64,000 nucleotides of DNA from Pontibacter harenae. GTDB lineage: Bacteria; Bacteroidota; Bacteroidia; Cytophagales; Hymenobacteraceae. The translations under genes were made by a program, and so were the position numbers. Below are positions 10,521 through 18,323 of this stretch, in pieces. The notes under the pieces were generated by a model, which saw only the letters and a list, made by a program, of their open reading frames with translations, was not told the DNA's origin and made no database searches. The stretch lies in the NCBI RefSeq assembly GCF_020907245.1, contig NZ_JAJJWH010000004.1:62001-126000 (forward strand), written 5' to 3'. How positions within the stretch are numbered: the stretch's first letter is position 1; the number at the start of each line of letters is the position of its first letter.

Positions 10521-10556
10521 AAGTAGAGCGGTATGTATACAACATTCAAGTTTAAA

Positions 10557-10750
10557 TTAACCCACCACCTGCAGCAGCGTGAAACTGAGGTATAGCAGCG
10601 TAACCGCTACAATCACACCCACCATTATATTGGCGTAAGGCGCATGTAGTTAATGCCTAGCCAAAGCACATTCAGGAACCAGCTTAGCATCAGCATCGAA
10701 ATACTTCGTCTGGACGAACTTAAGCCGATTGTGCTGAAAAATGCTGCCAT
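10557..10750 (-). pseudogene. Small two-helix membrane protein, apparently frameshifted
   Basis: Reading leftward, an ATG at 10750 opens 41 codons (MAAFFSTIGLSSSRRSISML, then a hydrophobic run) that end at a TAA at 10627-10625. A second hydrophobic stretch in the next frame (ANIMVGVIVAVTLLYLSF) continues to a TAA at 10557. The two pieces joined would give a protein of about 65 residues with two membrane helices, so a single frameshift is the simplest reading. Stop and restart overlap as TAATG, so coupled translation of two tiny peptides is the alternative. It begins 9 bases after the Ldh-family gene and is probably cotranscribed with it. I do not recognise the family. Confidence 0.45.
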
Positions 10751-10759
10751 TTTTATACT

Positions 10760-11827
10760 TTATAGTTTAACCCCAAAGCGTTTGCCCAGTTCTTCCAGGT
10801 CGCGTTCTACGGGGGCAAGCAACGGAATTCCTTTCTTCAGGCGTTGCTGCGTCATCAGGCGTTCTGGGTCGCCAGGTATAAGTACGGCTTTCTCGCCTTT
10901 CTTAACTTTTGCCTTACGGAAAGTTTCGATCCAGTTGTCCATGTGCGCTTTAAACTCATCGGCAGGGCGGAAGGCATCAATACGCATCGCACCAAAAAAA
11001 TGACCGATACCTTTGCCCACAGGATCGGCGGGAGGAGAGAGGAAGCTTACGAAAGGCGGCACCCATGGGCCATAGTTGGCACCCGAAAGCACAGCCGAGA
11101 AAATATCTACTACAGAGGAAAGCGCATATCCTTTGTGGCTGCCGTGGTTACGATCGCTGCCTAGGGGCAACAGCGCACCGCCCTCTTTTAGCTCATGCGG
11201 GTTGGTGGTACGCTGGCCATCTGCGGTCTGAATCCAGCCTTGCGGAGCTTTTTTCTCTTTGCGCTGCAGTATTTCCAGCTTACCGTTTGCAGCGGCGGCG
11301 GTGGCCAAATCGGCTACAAAAGGTGGCTGGTTTTTAGTTGGCACGGCCACGGCAATCGGGTTGGTGCCCAGCATGCGGTCTGTAGAGAAAGTCGGCGCTA
11401 CTAGCGGTGAGGCATTGGTCATGGAGATACCGATCATGTCGCGTTGCAGGGCCTTCATGGCGTGGTAGCCTGCAATGCCGTAGTGGTTAGAGTTCAGCAC
11501 CGACACCCAGCCTGTGCCCACTTGCTCAGCTTTGCCCATGGCTACTTCCATCGCATAAGGTGCAACTACCAAACCAAGTCCTCCGTCGCCGTCTACAGTA
11601 GCGGTGCTAGGCGTTTGGTGTACAATCTTAACCTGCGGCCTCACGTTTATTCTTCCTGCTTCCCAAAGGCGCACATACCCGCTCAAGCGAGCAACACCGT
11701 GCGAGTCTACACCACGCAGATCGGCATCTAAAAGTACTTCTGTGGCAAGTTTGGCATCTTCAGACGGGCAGCCCATGTGCAGGAAAACCTCTTGGGTAAA
11801 GCTGAATAGTTGTTGGTATGGATACAT
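10760..11827 (-). CDS. Ldh family malate/lactate-type dehydrogenase
   Basis: This NAD(P)-dependent 2-hydroxyacid oxidoreductase belongs to the malate/L-lactate/ureidoglycolate dehydrogenase family, which is unrelated to classical LDH/MDH. The 355 residues are full length. Family motifs are DSHGVARL (His43 and Arg47), SNHYGIAGYHA and GTNPIAVAVPT. The substrate (malate, lactate, ureidoglycolate, sulfolactate or a similar acid) cannot be read from the sequence. It is transcribed leftward towards the hscA terminator, with a small disrupted gene behind it. Confidence 0.88.
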   Translation of the reverse strand: MYPYQQLFSFTQEVFLHMGCPSEDAKLATEVLLDADLRGVDSHGVARLSGYVRLWEAGRINVRPQVKIVHQTPSTATVDGDGGLGLVVAPYAMEVAMGKAEQVGTGWVSVLNSNHYGIAGYHAMKALQRDMIGISMTNASPLVAPTFSTDRMLGTNPIAVAVPTKNQPPFVADLATAAAANGKLEILQRKEKKAPQGWIQTADGQRTTNPHELKEGGALLPLGSDRNHGSHKGYALSSVVDIFSAVLSGANYGPWVPPFVSFLSPPADPVGKGIGHFFGAMRIDAFRPADEFKAHMDNWIETFRKAKVKKGEKAVLIPGDPERLMTQQRLKKGIPLLAPVERDLEELGKRFGVKL

Positions 11828-11944
11828 AAATAGCTTCTTCTAGTCTGAGCGGCAAATTAACAAAATAACCTGCCAATGCCTCAGCTAATGTTTTTGTTAG
11901 TTTCTTAACGCCCCTTTCATCCACATCGTGTTTTTTATATACTT

Positions 11945-11952
11945 TAGATTTG
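11945..11952 (+). promoter_or_regulatory. Candidate -7 element of the TPR-protein gene
   Basis: TAGATTTG fits TAnnTTTG. The predicted start near 11959 gives a leader of about 55 bases to the ATG at 12014. Confidence 0.4.
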
Positions 11953-12013
11953 ATGTTTGAATTGTGGAACAGATTTTGTCTTCAGCCAAAGTATACTACT
12001 AAAGCACACGATT

Positions 12014-14395
12014 ATGAAGAAAGCTATACTCTCATTTACACTTGTTCTGTCTGTGCTGCTAGCACAGGCACAGACAAAGCTGGTGTTTGAGGAAACAATT
12101 CCGCAGGCGTACCTGATGAAAAAAGATACAGCCCGTAATAGCAGCCAAACCAACATCAATAAGATTATTCTTTTGCTGGATAACAGCGATGTAAAGGCGC
12201 AGCGTGGCGGCAGACCGAACCGTGTACCTGAATTTGTAGTGCGCTTCGAGCAGCATGCTCGTATAGCCGACGCTGGTGATAAACTCCAACTGAAAGTACA
12301 GCTAAATAAACTGGCGGTATCAGGTGATATGCACTATAAAGGCTTTGAACTAGGAGAGGTGCTGTTGCCAGAGAAGCTGAACTATAAAGTAAAGCTGCTG
12401 GATGGCCAGAAGGTGCTAAAGACCTTTACCCAGAGTATAGCTTTCACTAAAAAAGGCGAAGCCGTTGTGTTTGAAGCGACGGTACCTGATACCATCAGCG
12501 CGGCCAAGTATAAGTTAGTTGTAGAAAGTCCTGAACTGGTTTATACTTCAAATAGTCTGAGCCGTGTGCAGAATCACCTAAGCCTGATCCAGAGCTATTA
12601 CGCTTCGGATGCCACCCTCAATAAAGCCTTGCAGGATGCACAGCGCGTGCAGCCAAACGACCTGGACCGCATCCTGCATCAGGACCGCAACCTGAAAAGT
12701 ATAGAAACTGCTTTGGCAGGTATAAAAGCACTTCAGTTTAAAGAAAAGCTGAACCTGAACCAGTATGACCCGCAGAAGTTCGGCAGCAAGTTAAACCAGT
12801 TGGAGCAACTACTACAGGAACGCCGCAAAACTATAAACTATATACTGGCTACCCTGGATGAGCAGTACTATAACCGTGGCTACGAACTGCTGAACAGGGG
12901 TAACCTGGCGGCAGCTCAGAATTACTTTGTGAAGTCGGTGGAGGCGAACCCAAGATTTGCTCCGTCGCACCTGCAACTGGCTCGCATCGACTTTATGAAC
13001 GGTTATGTAGCAGAGGCCGCTGCGCGTACAAAAGATTTGATTTCTGGTTTCCGCATCGATCCGCAGACGCAGGAGCTGGCATTGGTGCTGGCCCACGATA
13101 TCTACGGTGCCTACATAAACGAAGGAAACTCCTTAACCAGCCGTGGCAATTACCAAAACGCCTTAGCCTCTTATGCTGAAGCGCGTAAACTATGCAGCAC
13201 TATTGGTGGCCTGCGCTGCAACTTGCCCGCCCTAAACGATGGTGAGGGTCGTGCAGCTTATGGTGCTTATCGAAGTATGGTAGATGAAGGTAAAAGCCTG
13301 TTGTCCCGAAACGATTTGGCAGGAGCAGACCGAATGGTAGCCGAGGCTTTAGGCTTTCAGCAGGACTATGATTTTGCTCTGCACAATGCCACCGAAGCAA
13401 CTGAACTACAGACACAGGTGAAGTTCCAGTACTACCTGCAGCATATCGACCAAGGCAAGCAGCAGATGAGCCAGCAAAACTATGCCTCAGCCCTCAGCCA
13501 GTTTGAAACGGCGCTTGAAATGGAGCAACGCTATACCTTCAGACCTGTGCAGGAACTGGGGCTTCTGGCTAAACAGGCGGCCAAACCAGTCTTGCTGAAT
13601 AGCCTTACCGATGGTTATCAGCAAGCCATGAACAACCGCCTGTCCAATGCCAGAAGCATCGCCGCCAAAGCCGAAGCCATGCAGGCGCGTTATGCGCTGC
13701 AGTATGATACGGAGGTGCAGAATAAGTATAATTTGCTGCGCGAGCGCATCTTTACGCAGGAGTGTGTCAACACGCAAGCTGCTTACGATAACCACTTTCA
13801 GAACGGCAAAAGCCTGGAGCGGGAGAGGAAGTTCATTGCCGCAGATCAGGCATATGAAGCGGCTATAAAAACGGCAGCAGCACAGACAAATTGTGCCATC
13901 GCCACTTTCAACGCCACCGATGCAAGAGATGCCATAAAGGCTGCCGTGGCTTACCAGCTTAAGCTGGAAGAGGTGAACCGCTACGTTGCCAGCAGCCGCT
14001 TTACAGAAGCTATCCGAACTTATAACGAAGCCGAAAAGCACTACCTGTTAAACGAAATCAACCGCTTCGGCCTAGACCATATCTCGCTTTTCAACTTCGC
14101 TAAAGAAAACCAGAAGCTAACTTTTTCAGCGGCCGTGGTAAGCTATTATACCGAACTGCAGGAGGAACAGGCTGCGATAGATTTGCTTTATACCTTGCTG
14201 AACAGGGGCTATTCCAAAGGCAAGACCAAGAAAGTGCAGGAGCAGTTGGGCAAGCAGCTGGCAGCTAAAGATATTGTACGTGGCCTGGAGGAGTCGCCTA
14301 AAGTGCTGGCCGCCGATTATGCCAAAGGTGATAAGAAGTTGAAGAAATTAAGAAAAGCTTACGAGAAAGAGATGAAGCGCCAGGCGAGAGGATAA
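12014..14395 (+). CDS. Secreted TPR-repeat protein, function unknown
   Basis: The protein has 793 residues with a signal peptide (MKKAILSFTLVLSVLLAQAQ) and a predicted cut after AQA. It has no lipobox cysteine, so it should be soluble periplasmic or exported. A beta-rich segment covers about residues 20-180. A long helical part follows with TPR-like units such as NRGNLAAAQNYFVKSVEANP, TSRGNYQNALASYAEARKL and SQQNYASALSQFETALEME. It ends with a very basic tail (GDKKLKKLRKAYEKEMKRQARG). An upstream in-frame ATG at 11957 would bury the signal peptide, so I start at 12014. It stands alone between two terminators. A scaffold role is inferred from TPRs only. Confidence 0.75.
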   Translation: MKKAILSFTLVLSVLLAQAQTKLVFEETIPQAYLMKKDTARNSSQTNINKIILLLDNSDVKAQRGGRPNRVPEFVVRFEQHARIADAGDKLQLKVQLNKLAVSGDMHYKGFELGEVLLPEKLNYKVKLLDGQKVLKTFTQSIAFTKKGEAVVFEATVPDTISAAKYKLVVESPELVYTSNSLSRVQNHLSLIQSYYASDATLNKALQDAQRVQPNDLDRILHQDRNLKSIETALAGIKALQFKEKLNLNQYDPQKFGSKLNQLEQLLQERRKTINYILATLDEQYYNRGYELLNRGNLAAAQNYFVKSVEANPRFAPSHLQLARIDFMNGYVAEAAARTKDLISGFRIDPQTQELALVLAHDIYGAYINEGNSLTSRGNYQNALASYAEARKLCSTIGGLRCNLPALNDGEGRAAYGAYRSMVDEGKSLLSRNDLAGADRMVAEALGFQQDYDFALHNATEATELQTQVKFQYYLQHIDQGKQQMSQQNYASALSQFETALEMEQRYTFRPVQELGLLAKQAAKPVLLNSLTDGYQQAMNNRLSNARSIAAKAEAMQARYALQYDTEVQNKYNLLRERIFTQECVNTQAAYDNHFQNGKSLERERKFIAADQAYEAAIKTAAAQTNCAIATFNATDARDAIKAAVAYQLKLEEVNRYVASSRFTEAIRTYNEAEKHYLLNEINRFGLDHISLFNFAKENQKLTFSAAVVSYYTELQEEQAAIDLLYTLLNRGYSKGKTKKVQEQLGKQLAAKDIVRGLEESPKVLAADYAKGDKKLKKLRKAYEKEMKRQARG

Positions 14396-14419
14396 ATTGT
14401 TTTTGATAATGTTTTTTAC

Positions 14420-14455
14420 AGCGCCAGAGGCTTTTAGTTTCTGGCGCTTGTTTTT
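14420..14455 (+). terminator. Intrinsic terminator after the TPR-protein gene
   Basis: There is a 9-bp GC-rich perfect stem (14420-14428 with 14440-14448) and a TGTTTTT tail on the + strand. Confidence 0.85.
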
Positions 14456-14471
14456 AGGGTGGTTAGACCAG

Positions 14472-15416
14472 CTATAGCCTTTCCCCCTCCAATACCTGCT
14501 GCAGCACGCCTTCTTTCAAAGCATAAGCCGATACACGAATTTCCTGTAGCTGATACTGCTGGAGCACAAAGTCAACGGCTATACTTGCCAACACAATCAT
14601 ATCCACACGCATTTCGAGCATGCCAGGTATAGCCAGGCGGTCGTCGTGGTTTTTGCTGAGAAGCTGCTGATGGATGTGGTAAAAGTCCTCTAGAGTCAGG
14701 GTAGAGGCAGGAGGAGTAGCCTGGACTCGTGACGGATCGCCTTTGCGTAGCGCATTTATGTCGCAAAGCGTGTCGAAGGTACCAGAAGCGCCCACCAATG
14801 CCGTAGGTTTATACTCAGCAACGGCTGCTGAAAGCGGCTGTAGTGTTTCCTGCAAGTAAGCTTTTTCAGCGGTTATACTTTCGGCAGGTATAGGGTCTTG
14901 CTGAAAGAACTGGTCCATGAGGCGCTGCGCTCCAATCTCGAAACTTTGCTTCCAGAAAATCTCCTGTTGGTTGCAGATGATAAACTCTACACTACCGCCA
15001 CCGATGTCCATGATCATGGCTGTTTTCTCGTCCAGAGCATCCGCTGCGCGAACACCGTAGTAGATCAGTTCTGCTTCGCGGGCACCAGAAATTACCTCTA
15101 CTTGTATATCAGTTTGTTTAAAAACATCTTTTATAAACTCCTCTCCATTGGTGGCATTACGCACCATACTTGTAGCCATGGCACGTACAGTTTCTACTGT
15201 GTACTCATCAATTTGTGCTCTGAAAGCTTTTAGCGTTTTAGTGGCACGCTCGTATGCTTCGGGTGCGATGGCTCCGTTGCTGATGCCGCCCTGCCCCAGG
15301 CGCACAGGCAGTTTTGTTTTCACAAGGTCGTGGCGTTTGCCCTTTTCATCTACCTCTGTTATCAGCAGGTGAAAAGTATTGGTGCCCATATCGATAAGTG
15401 CGAGGCGTTTTTTCAT
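14472..15416 (-). CDS. Ppx/GppA family phosphatase (exopolyphosphatase-like)
   Basis: The family hydrolyses polyphosphate and/or pppGpp. The 314-residue protein is the short two-subdomain form of the actin-like ASKHA fold. It has the phosphate-binding loops ALIDMGTNTFHLLI and MIMDIGGGSVEF and the motif VGASGTFDTLCDI. It lacks the C-terminal HD-like domain of the E. coli enzymes. I start at the ATG at 15416; an ATG nine codons upstream would add an unusual leader. Whether polyphosphate or pppGpp is the substrate is not visible. It runs convergent to the TPR gene. Confidence 0.88.
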   Translation of the reverse strand: MKKRLALIDMGTNTFHLLITEVDEKGKRHDLVKTKLPVRLGQGGISNGAIAPEAYERATKTLKAFRAQIDEYTVETVRAMATSMVRNATNGEEFIKDVFKQTDIQVEVISGAREAELIYYGVRAADALDEKTAMIMDIGGGSVEFIICNQQEIFWKQSFEIGAQRLMDQFFQQDPIPAESITAEKAYLQETLQPLSAAVAEYKPTALVGASGTFDTLCDINALRKGDPSRVQATPPASTLTLEDFYHIHQQLLSKNHDDRLAIPGMLEMRVDMIVLASIAVDFVLQQYQLQEIRVSAYALKEGVLQQVLEGERL

Positions 15417-15731
15417 GGCTTTTATGTTTGTGGAGTTTTGCAAATTGGAAGATGAGTTAAATATGTCCTGAAGTAGTTGTCTTGTTTACGAACATTTAAT
15501 GACTTTTATACCGTAAAATGGCAGTCTTAATTCAATACTCTTACCTCTAAAGAGTCGGAGCTGGCAAACTCTTGTGAAGTTGCTAACAGAGTTATTCTAA
15601 GCAGAAAGTTATGGTATAAATAGTTTAACGGGTTTAATGTACCATGTATAGAAGGTCGTATTTCATCTATGTTCTTACTGCTGATCTGCTAAATGGAATT
15701 GCTGGTTACAAGATTTAGTGGTAAACCTAGT
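15417..15731. other. Intergenic stretch between Ppx and methyltransferase genes
   Basis: About 315 bases are open on both sides of leftward genes. The Ppx promoter must lie here but no TAnnTTTG match is visible on the minus strand. I see no gene, repeat or strong stem. Confidence 0.4.
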
Positions 15732-16625
15732 TTACCTCCCCACCGAAGAGAACCTGAAAAACGTGCCCAGCGGCAGTTTTCTGTTACCTCTGTCACTTAA
15801 GTATATCTCACCTAGTTCTTCGTTTTGAATTTGCTCCCCGAATGTCAGGCGCATTAGGTTATCTAAGATAAGGGCAGAGAAGCCGAGGGAGTAGAGGTTA
15901 ATCACCAGGAAATAATCGGTTTTGTCGAGCATCTGCTGGCATAGCTTAATCAGTTCGTTCAGCTCGTTCTCCAGTTGCCATTTCTCGCCATTTGGGCCGC
16001 GGCCGTAAGCGGGAGGATCCAGGATGATGCCGTTGTAGGTGTTGCCGCGCCTAACCTCGCGTTGGGCAAATTTCATGGCGTCCTCCACAATCCAGCGGAT
16101 GTTGTCGAGGTTGCTGGCTTCCATGTTGTCGCGGGCCCAGAAGTTTACCTGCTTTACCGAGTCCAGGTGCGTGATGTCGGCACCTGCGGCTTTGGCTGCC
16201 AGCGAGGCACCGCCAGTGTAGGCAAACATGTTCAAGACCTTCGGCTGCTGCGTTTTCAGCTTGCGGGTAGTGTCGTAAATAAAGGTCCAGTTGTTGTCCT
16301 GCTCAGGAAACAGGCCCACGTGCTTAAACGAAGACAGGCCCAGGCGGAAACGTAAACTCAGGTCGTTATACTTATAGTTGATGTACCACTGCTCAGGCAT
16401 TCCTTTCTTCAGCTTCCACTGGCCCTTCTCCGAGCTGCCTTTTTCACGGGTAAACACCGCCTGCGCCATTCGGTCCCATTCCTGCTCAGGTAGGTGCTTG
16501 TCCCAAACAGCCTGTGGCTCAGGTCGCGCCACGTAATACTGCCCGAAACGCTCCAACTTTTCAAAATTTCCAGAATCTACTAATTCGTAGTCGGCCCAGT
16601 TTTCTATTGTAAGAAAGGAATACAT
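15732..16625 (-). CDS. Class I SAM-dependent RNA methyltransferase (RlmI/RlmK-like domain)
   Basis: The 297-residue protein has a Rossmann methyltransferase core. Motif I is VLNMFAYTGGASLAA and the acidic end of strand 2 is THLDSVKQ. The catalytic motif IV is ILDPPAYGRGP, which resembles the DPP[AK] motif of the RlmI/RlmK rRNA cytosine/guanine methyltransferases. The PUA domain of RlmI is absent; the N-terminal 100 residues are instead a beta-rich part found in single-domain members. The target RNA is unknown. It is transcribed leftward, divergent from dapF. Confidence 0.82.
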   Translation of the reverse strand: MYSFLTIENWADYELVDSGNFEKLERFGQYYVARPEPQAVWDKHLPEQEWDRMAQAVFTREKGSSEKGQWKLKKGMPEQWYINYKYNDLSLRFRLGLSSFKHVGLFPEQDNNWTFIYDTTRKLKTQQPKVLNMFAYTGGASLAAKAAGADITHLDSVKQVNFWARDNMEASNLDNIRWIVEDAMKFAQREVRRGNTYNGIILDPPAYGRGPNGEKWQLENELNELIKLCQQMLDKTDYFLVINLYSLGFSALILDNLMRLTFGEQIQNEELGEIYLSDRGNRKLPLGTFFRFSSVGR

Positions 16626-16632
16626 ATCTTTG
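16625..16632 (+). promoter_or_regulatory. Candidate -7 element for dapF
   Basis: TATCTTTG on the + strand fits TAnnTTTG and overlaps the start codon of the divergent methyltransferase. The leader to the dapF ATG would be about 95 bases. Confidence 0.4.
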
Positions 16633-16733
16633 TCGTTTAAATTTGGCTGTGCGCCAATCAGGCTGTAAAAGTACTACTAATCAGCCGAACCTAAAAAATT
16701 GCACGTATCAGCCGTTTTGATTGTTACAGATAT

Positions 16734-17510
16734 ATGGCAATAAACTTTTACAAATATCAGGGCACGGGCAACGACTTTGTGATGGTCGATAACCGTAAAC
16801 TTACTTTTCCTGCCGAAGACGAGGCATTGGTAAAACATTTATGCGACAGGCGCATGGGCGTAGGAGCCGATGGCCTGATTCTGCTGCAGGACCACCCAGA
16901 CTACGATTTCCAGATGGTATACTATAATGCCGACGGCCGTTTGGGATCTATGTGCGGAAACGGTGCCCGCTGCACCGTTCGCTTTGCCCGAAATTTAGGT
17001 GTGATTGAGGATGTGGCGCATTTTCTGGCTGCCGATGGCGAGCACCAGGCCAGCGTAGAACGCGAGCTAATCAACCTGAAGATGAACGACGTGGCAGGCG
17101 TAGAGCGCATAGGAGAGGACTTTTACCTGAACACAGGCTCACCGCACTATGTACGTTTTGTAGACGATCTGGAGAACCTGGATGTATATACCGAGGGTAA
17201 AGCCATCCGCTACAACGACCGCTTTCAAGAGGTAGGTACGAACGTGAACTTTGTGCAGCGCCTTTCAGAAAATGAAATTTTTGTGCGAACCTACGAGCGT
17301 GGCGTAGAAGACGAAACGCTTTCTTGTGGTACTGGCGTAACAGCCTGTGCGCTGGTGGCTAATTTCTTGGGTTTCCAGAGCCCCGTGGAAGTAAAAACGT
17401 TAGGCGGTAACTTAGAGGTGGCCTTTGAAAGAGAGGCTGCTGGTACTTTTAGTGATATTTACCTCACAGGCCCAGCCAAGCAGGTATTCACAGGTTCCGT
17501 TCCTTTGTAG
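16734..17510 (+). CDS. dapF: Diaminopimelate epimerase
   Basis: The enzyme converts LL- to meso-diaminopimelate for lysine and peptidoglycan synthesis. The 258-residue protein has both catalytic cysteines: C74 in MCGNGARC and C198 in SCGTGVTACAL. It also has the N-terminal YQGTGNDFVMVD. The family is a cofactor-free racemase made of two similar halves. A GNAT gene follows after 28 bases and is likely cotranscribed. Confidence 0.96.
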   Translation: MAINFYKYQGTGNDFVMVDNRKLTFPAEDEALVKHLCDRRMGVGADGLILLQDHPDYDFQMVYYNADGRLGSMCGNGARCTVRFARNLGVIEDVAHFLAADGEHQASVERELINLKMNDVAGVERIGEDFYLNTGSPHYVRFVDDLENLDVYTEGKAIRYNDRFQEVGTNVNFVQRLSENEIFVRTYERGVEDETLSCGTGVTACALVANFLGFQSPVEVKTLGGNLEVAFEREAAGTFSDIYLTGPAKQVFTGSVPL

Positions 17511-17538
17511 CTCCTCTCACTCATTTTTTCAGATCAGC

Positions 17539-18054
17539 ATGTTCTTAAGCTCCGATAAAATTTACCTTCGTGCCTTAGAGCCTGCTGATCTGAATTTTTT
17601 ATACTCCCTCGAAAACGATGCTTCTGTATGGCATTTTGGCAACAGCCTCACGCCTTACTCCAAGCATGTGCTGGAGCAGTACTTGCAGAATGCCTCCCTC
17701 GATATTTACACGGTAAAGCAGCTACGCCTTATTATCTGTACACAGAACCACCAAGCCATTGGGGCCATCGACCTGTACGACTACGACCCTTTGCACCGCC
17801 GTGCCGCTGTAGGCATTGTAGTAGCGGCAGATTGGCGCGGTAAAGGCTATGCGGCAGAGGCACTGGAGTTGCTGCAGGAGTATTGCCAGCAGATTCTACA
17901 CCTGCACCAGGTATACTGTTCTGTTTCTACTGATAACCCTCAAAGTATAAAACTGTTCTCCAAGGCTGGCTTTGAGCAGGTGGGCGTGCGCAAACAATGG
18001 CTATTATCTGCTGATGGCTGGACGGATGTAATCGAATTCCAAAAGCTGTTTTAA
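17539..18054 (+). CDS. GNAT family N-acetyltransferase (RimJ/RimL or SpeG type)
   Basis: The 171-residue protein is a single Acetyltransf_3-type GNAT domain. It has IYLRALEPADLNFLYSLEND at the N-terminus and the acetyl-CoA loop VAADWRGKGYAAEAL. The late segment SVSTDNPQSIKLFSKAGFEQVG is typical. I start it at the ATG giving MFLSSDKIYLRAL, 28 bases after dapF; longer frames overlap dapF and add nothing conserved. The acceptor is unknown; RimJ/RimL relatives modify ribosomal protein N-termini and SpeG-type relatives modify polyamines. Confidence 0.85.
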   Translation: MFLSSDKIYLRALEPADLNFLYSLENDASVWHFGNSLTPYSKHVLEQYLQNASLDIYTVKQLRLIICTQNHQAIGAIDLYDYDPLHRRAAVGIVVAADWRGKGYAAEALELLQEYCQQILHLHQVYCSVSTDNPQSIKLFSKAGFEQVGVRKQWLLSADGWTDVIEFQKLF

Positions 18055-18272
18055 AGTACCTTACTGAACTTCTGTTCCCAAACTATAGTTTTAAATTGTT
18101 AGGCCTCTGCCACATTGCCACTATCGGTATGGGTATTTAGCCGCCGAATAGCCCCCGAAGGTATAGTTAAAAAATCCGCTATACTATATCGGTAAATATG
18201 GCAGATATTCTATAAAGCTTTTAATCTGGTATTGTTTTAGTACAGAATTAATGAAATATCGGAAAAACAGCT

Positions 18273-18280
18273 TACTTTTG
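18273..18280 (+). promoter_or_regulatory. Candidate -7 element of secA
   Basis: TACTTTTG matches TAnnTTTG. The predicted start near 18287 gives a leader of about 37 bases before the secA ATG at 18324. Confidence 0.5.
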
Positions 18281-18323
18281 AAGATATTGCAAACACAGGA
18301 TTTCATTTAAGAACAAAATACAG

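Noticed and set aside
11065-11843. Series of short + strand frames across the Ldh-family gene
   Set aside because: They overlap each other and lie opposite a gene with conserved catalytic motifs.
13487-14041. Open frame of 184 codons opposite the TPR gene
   Set aside because: It is antisense to a gene with a clear signal peptide and repeats; its composition is not protein-like.
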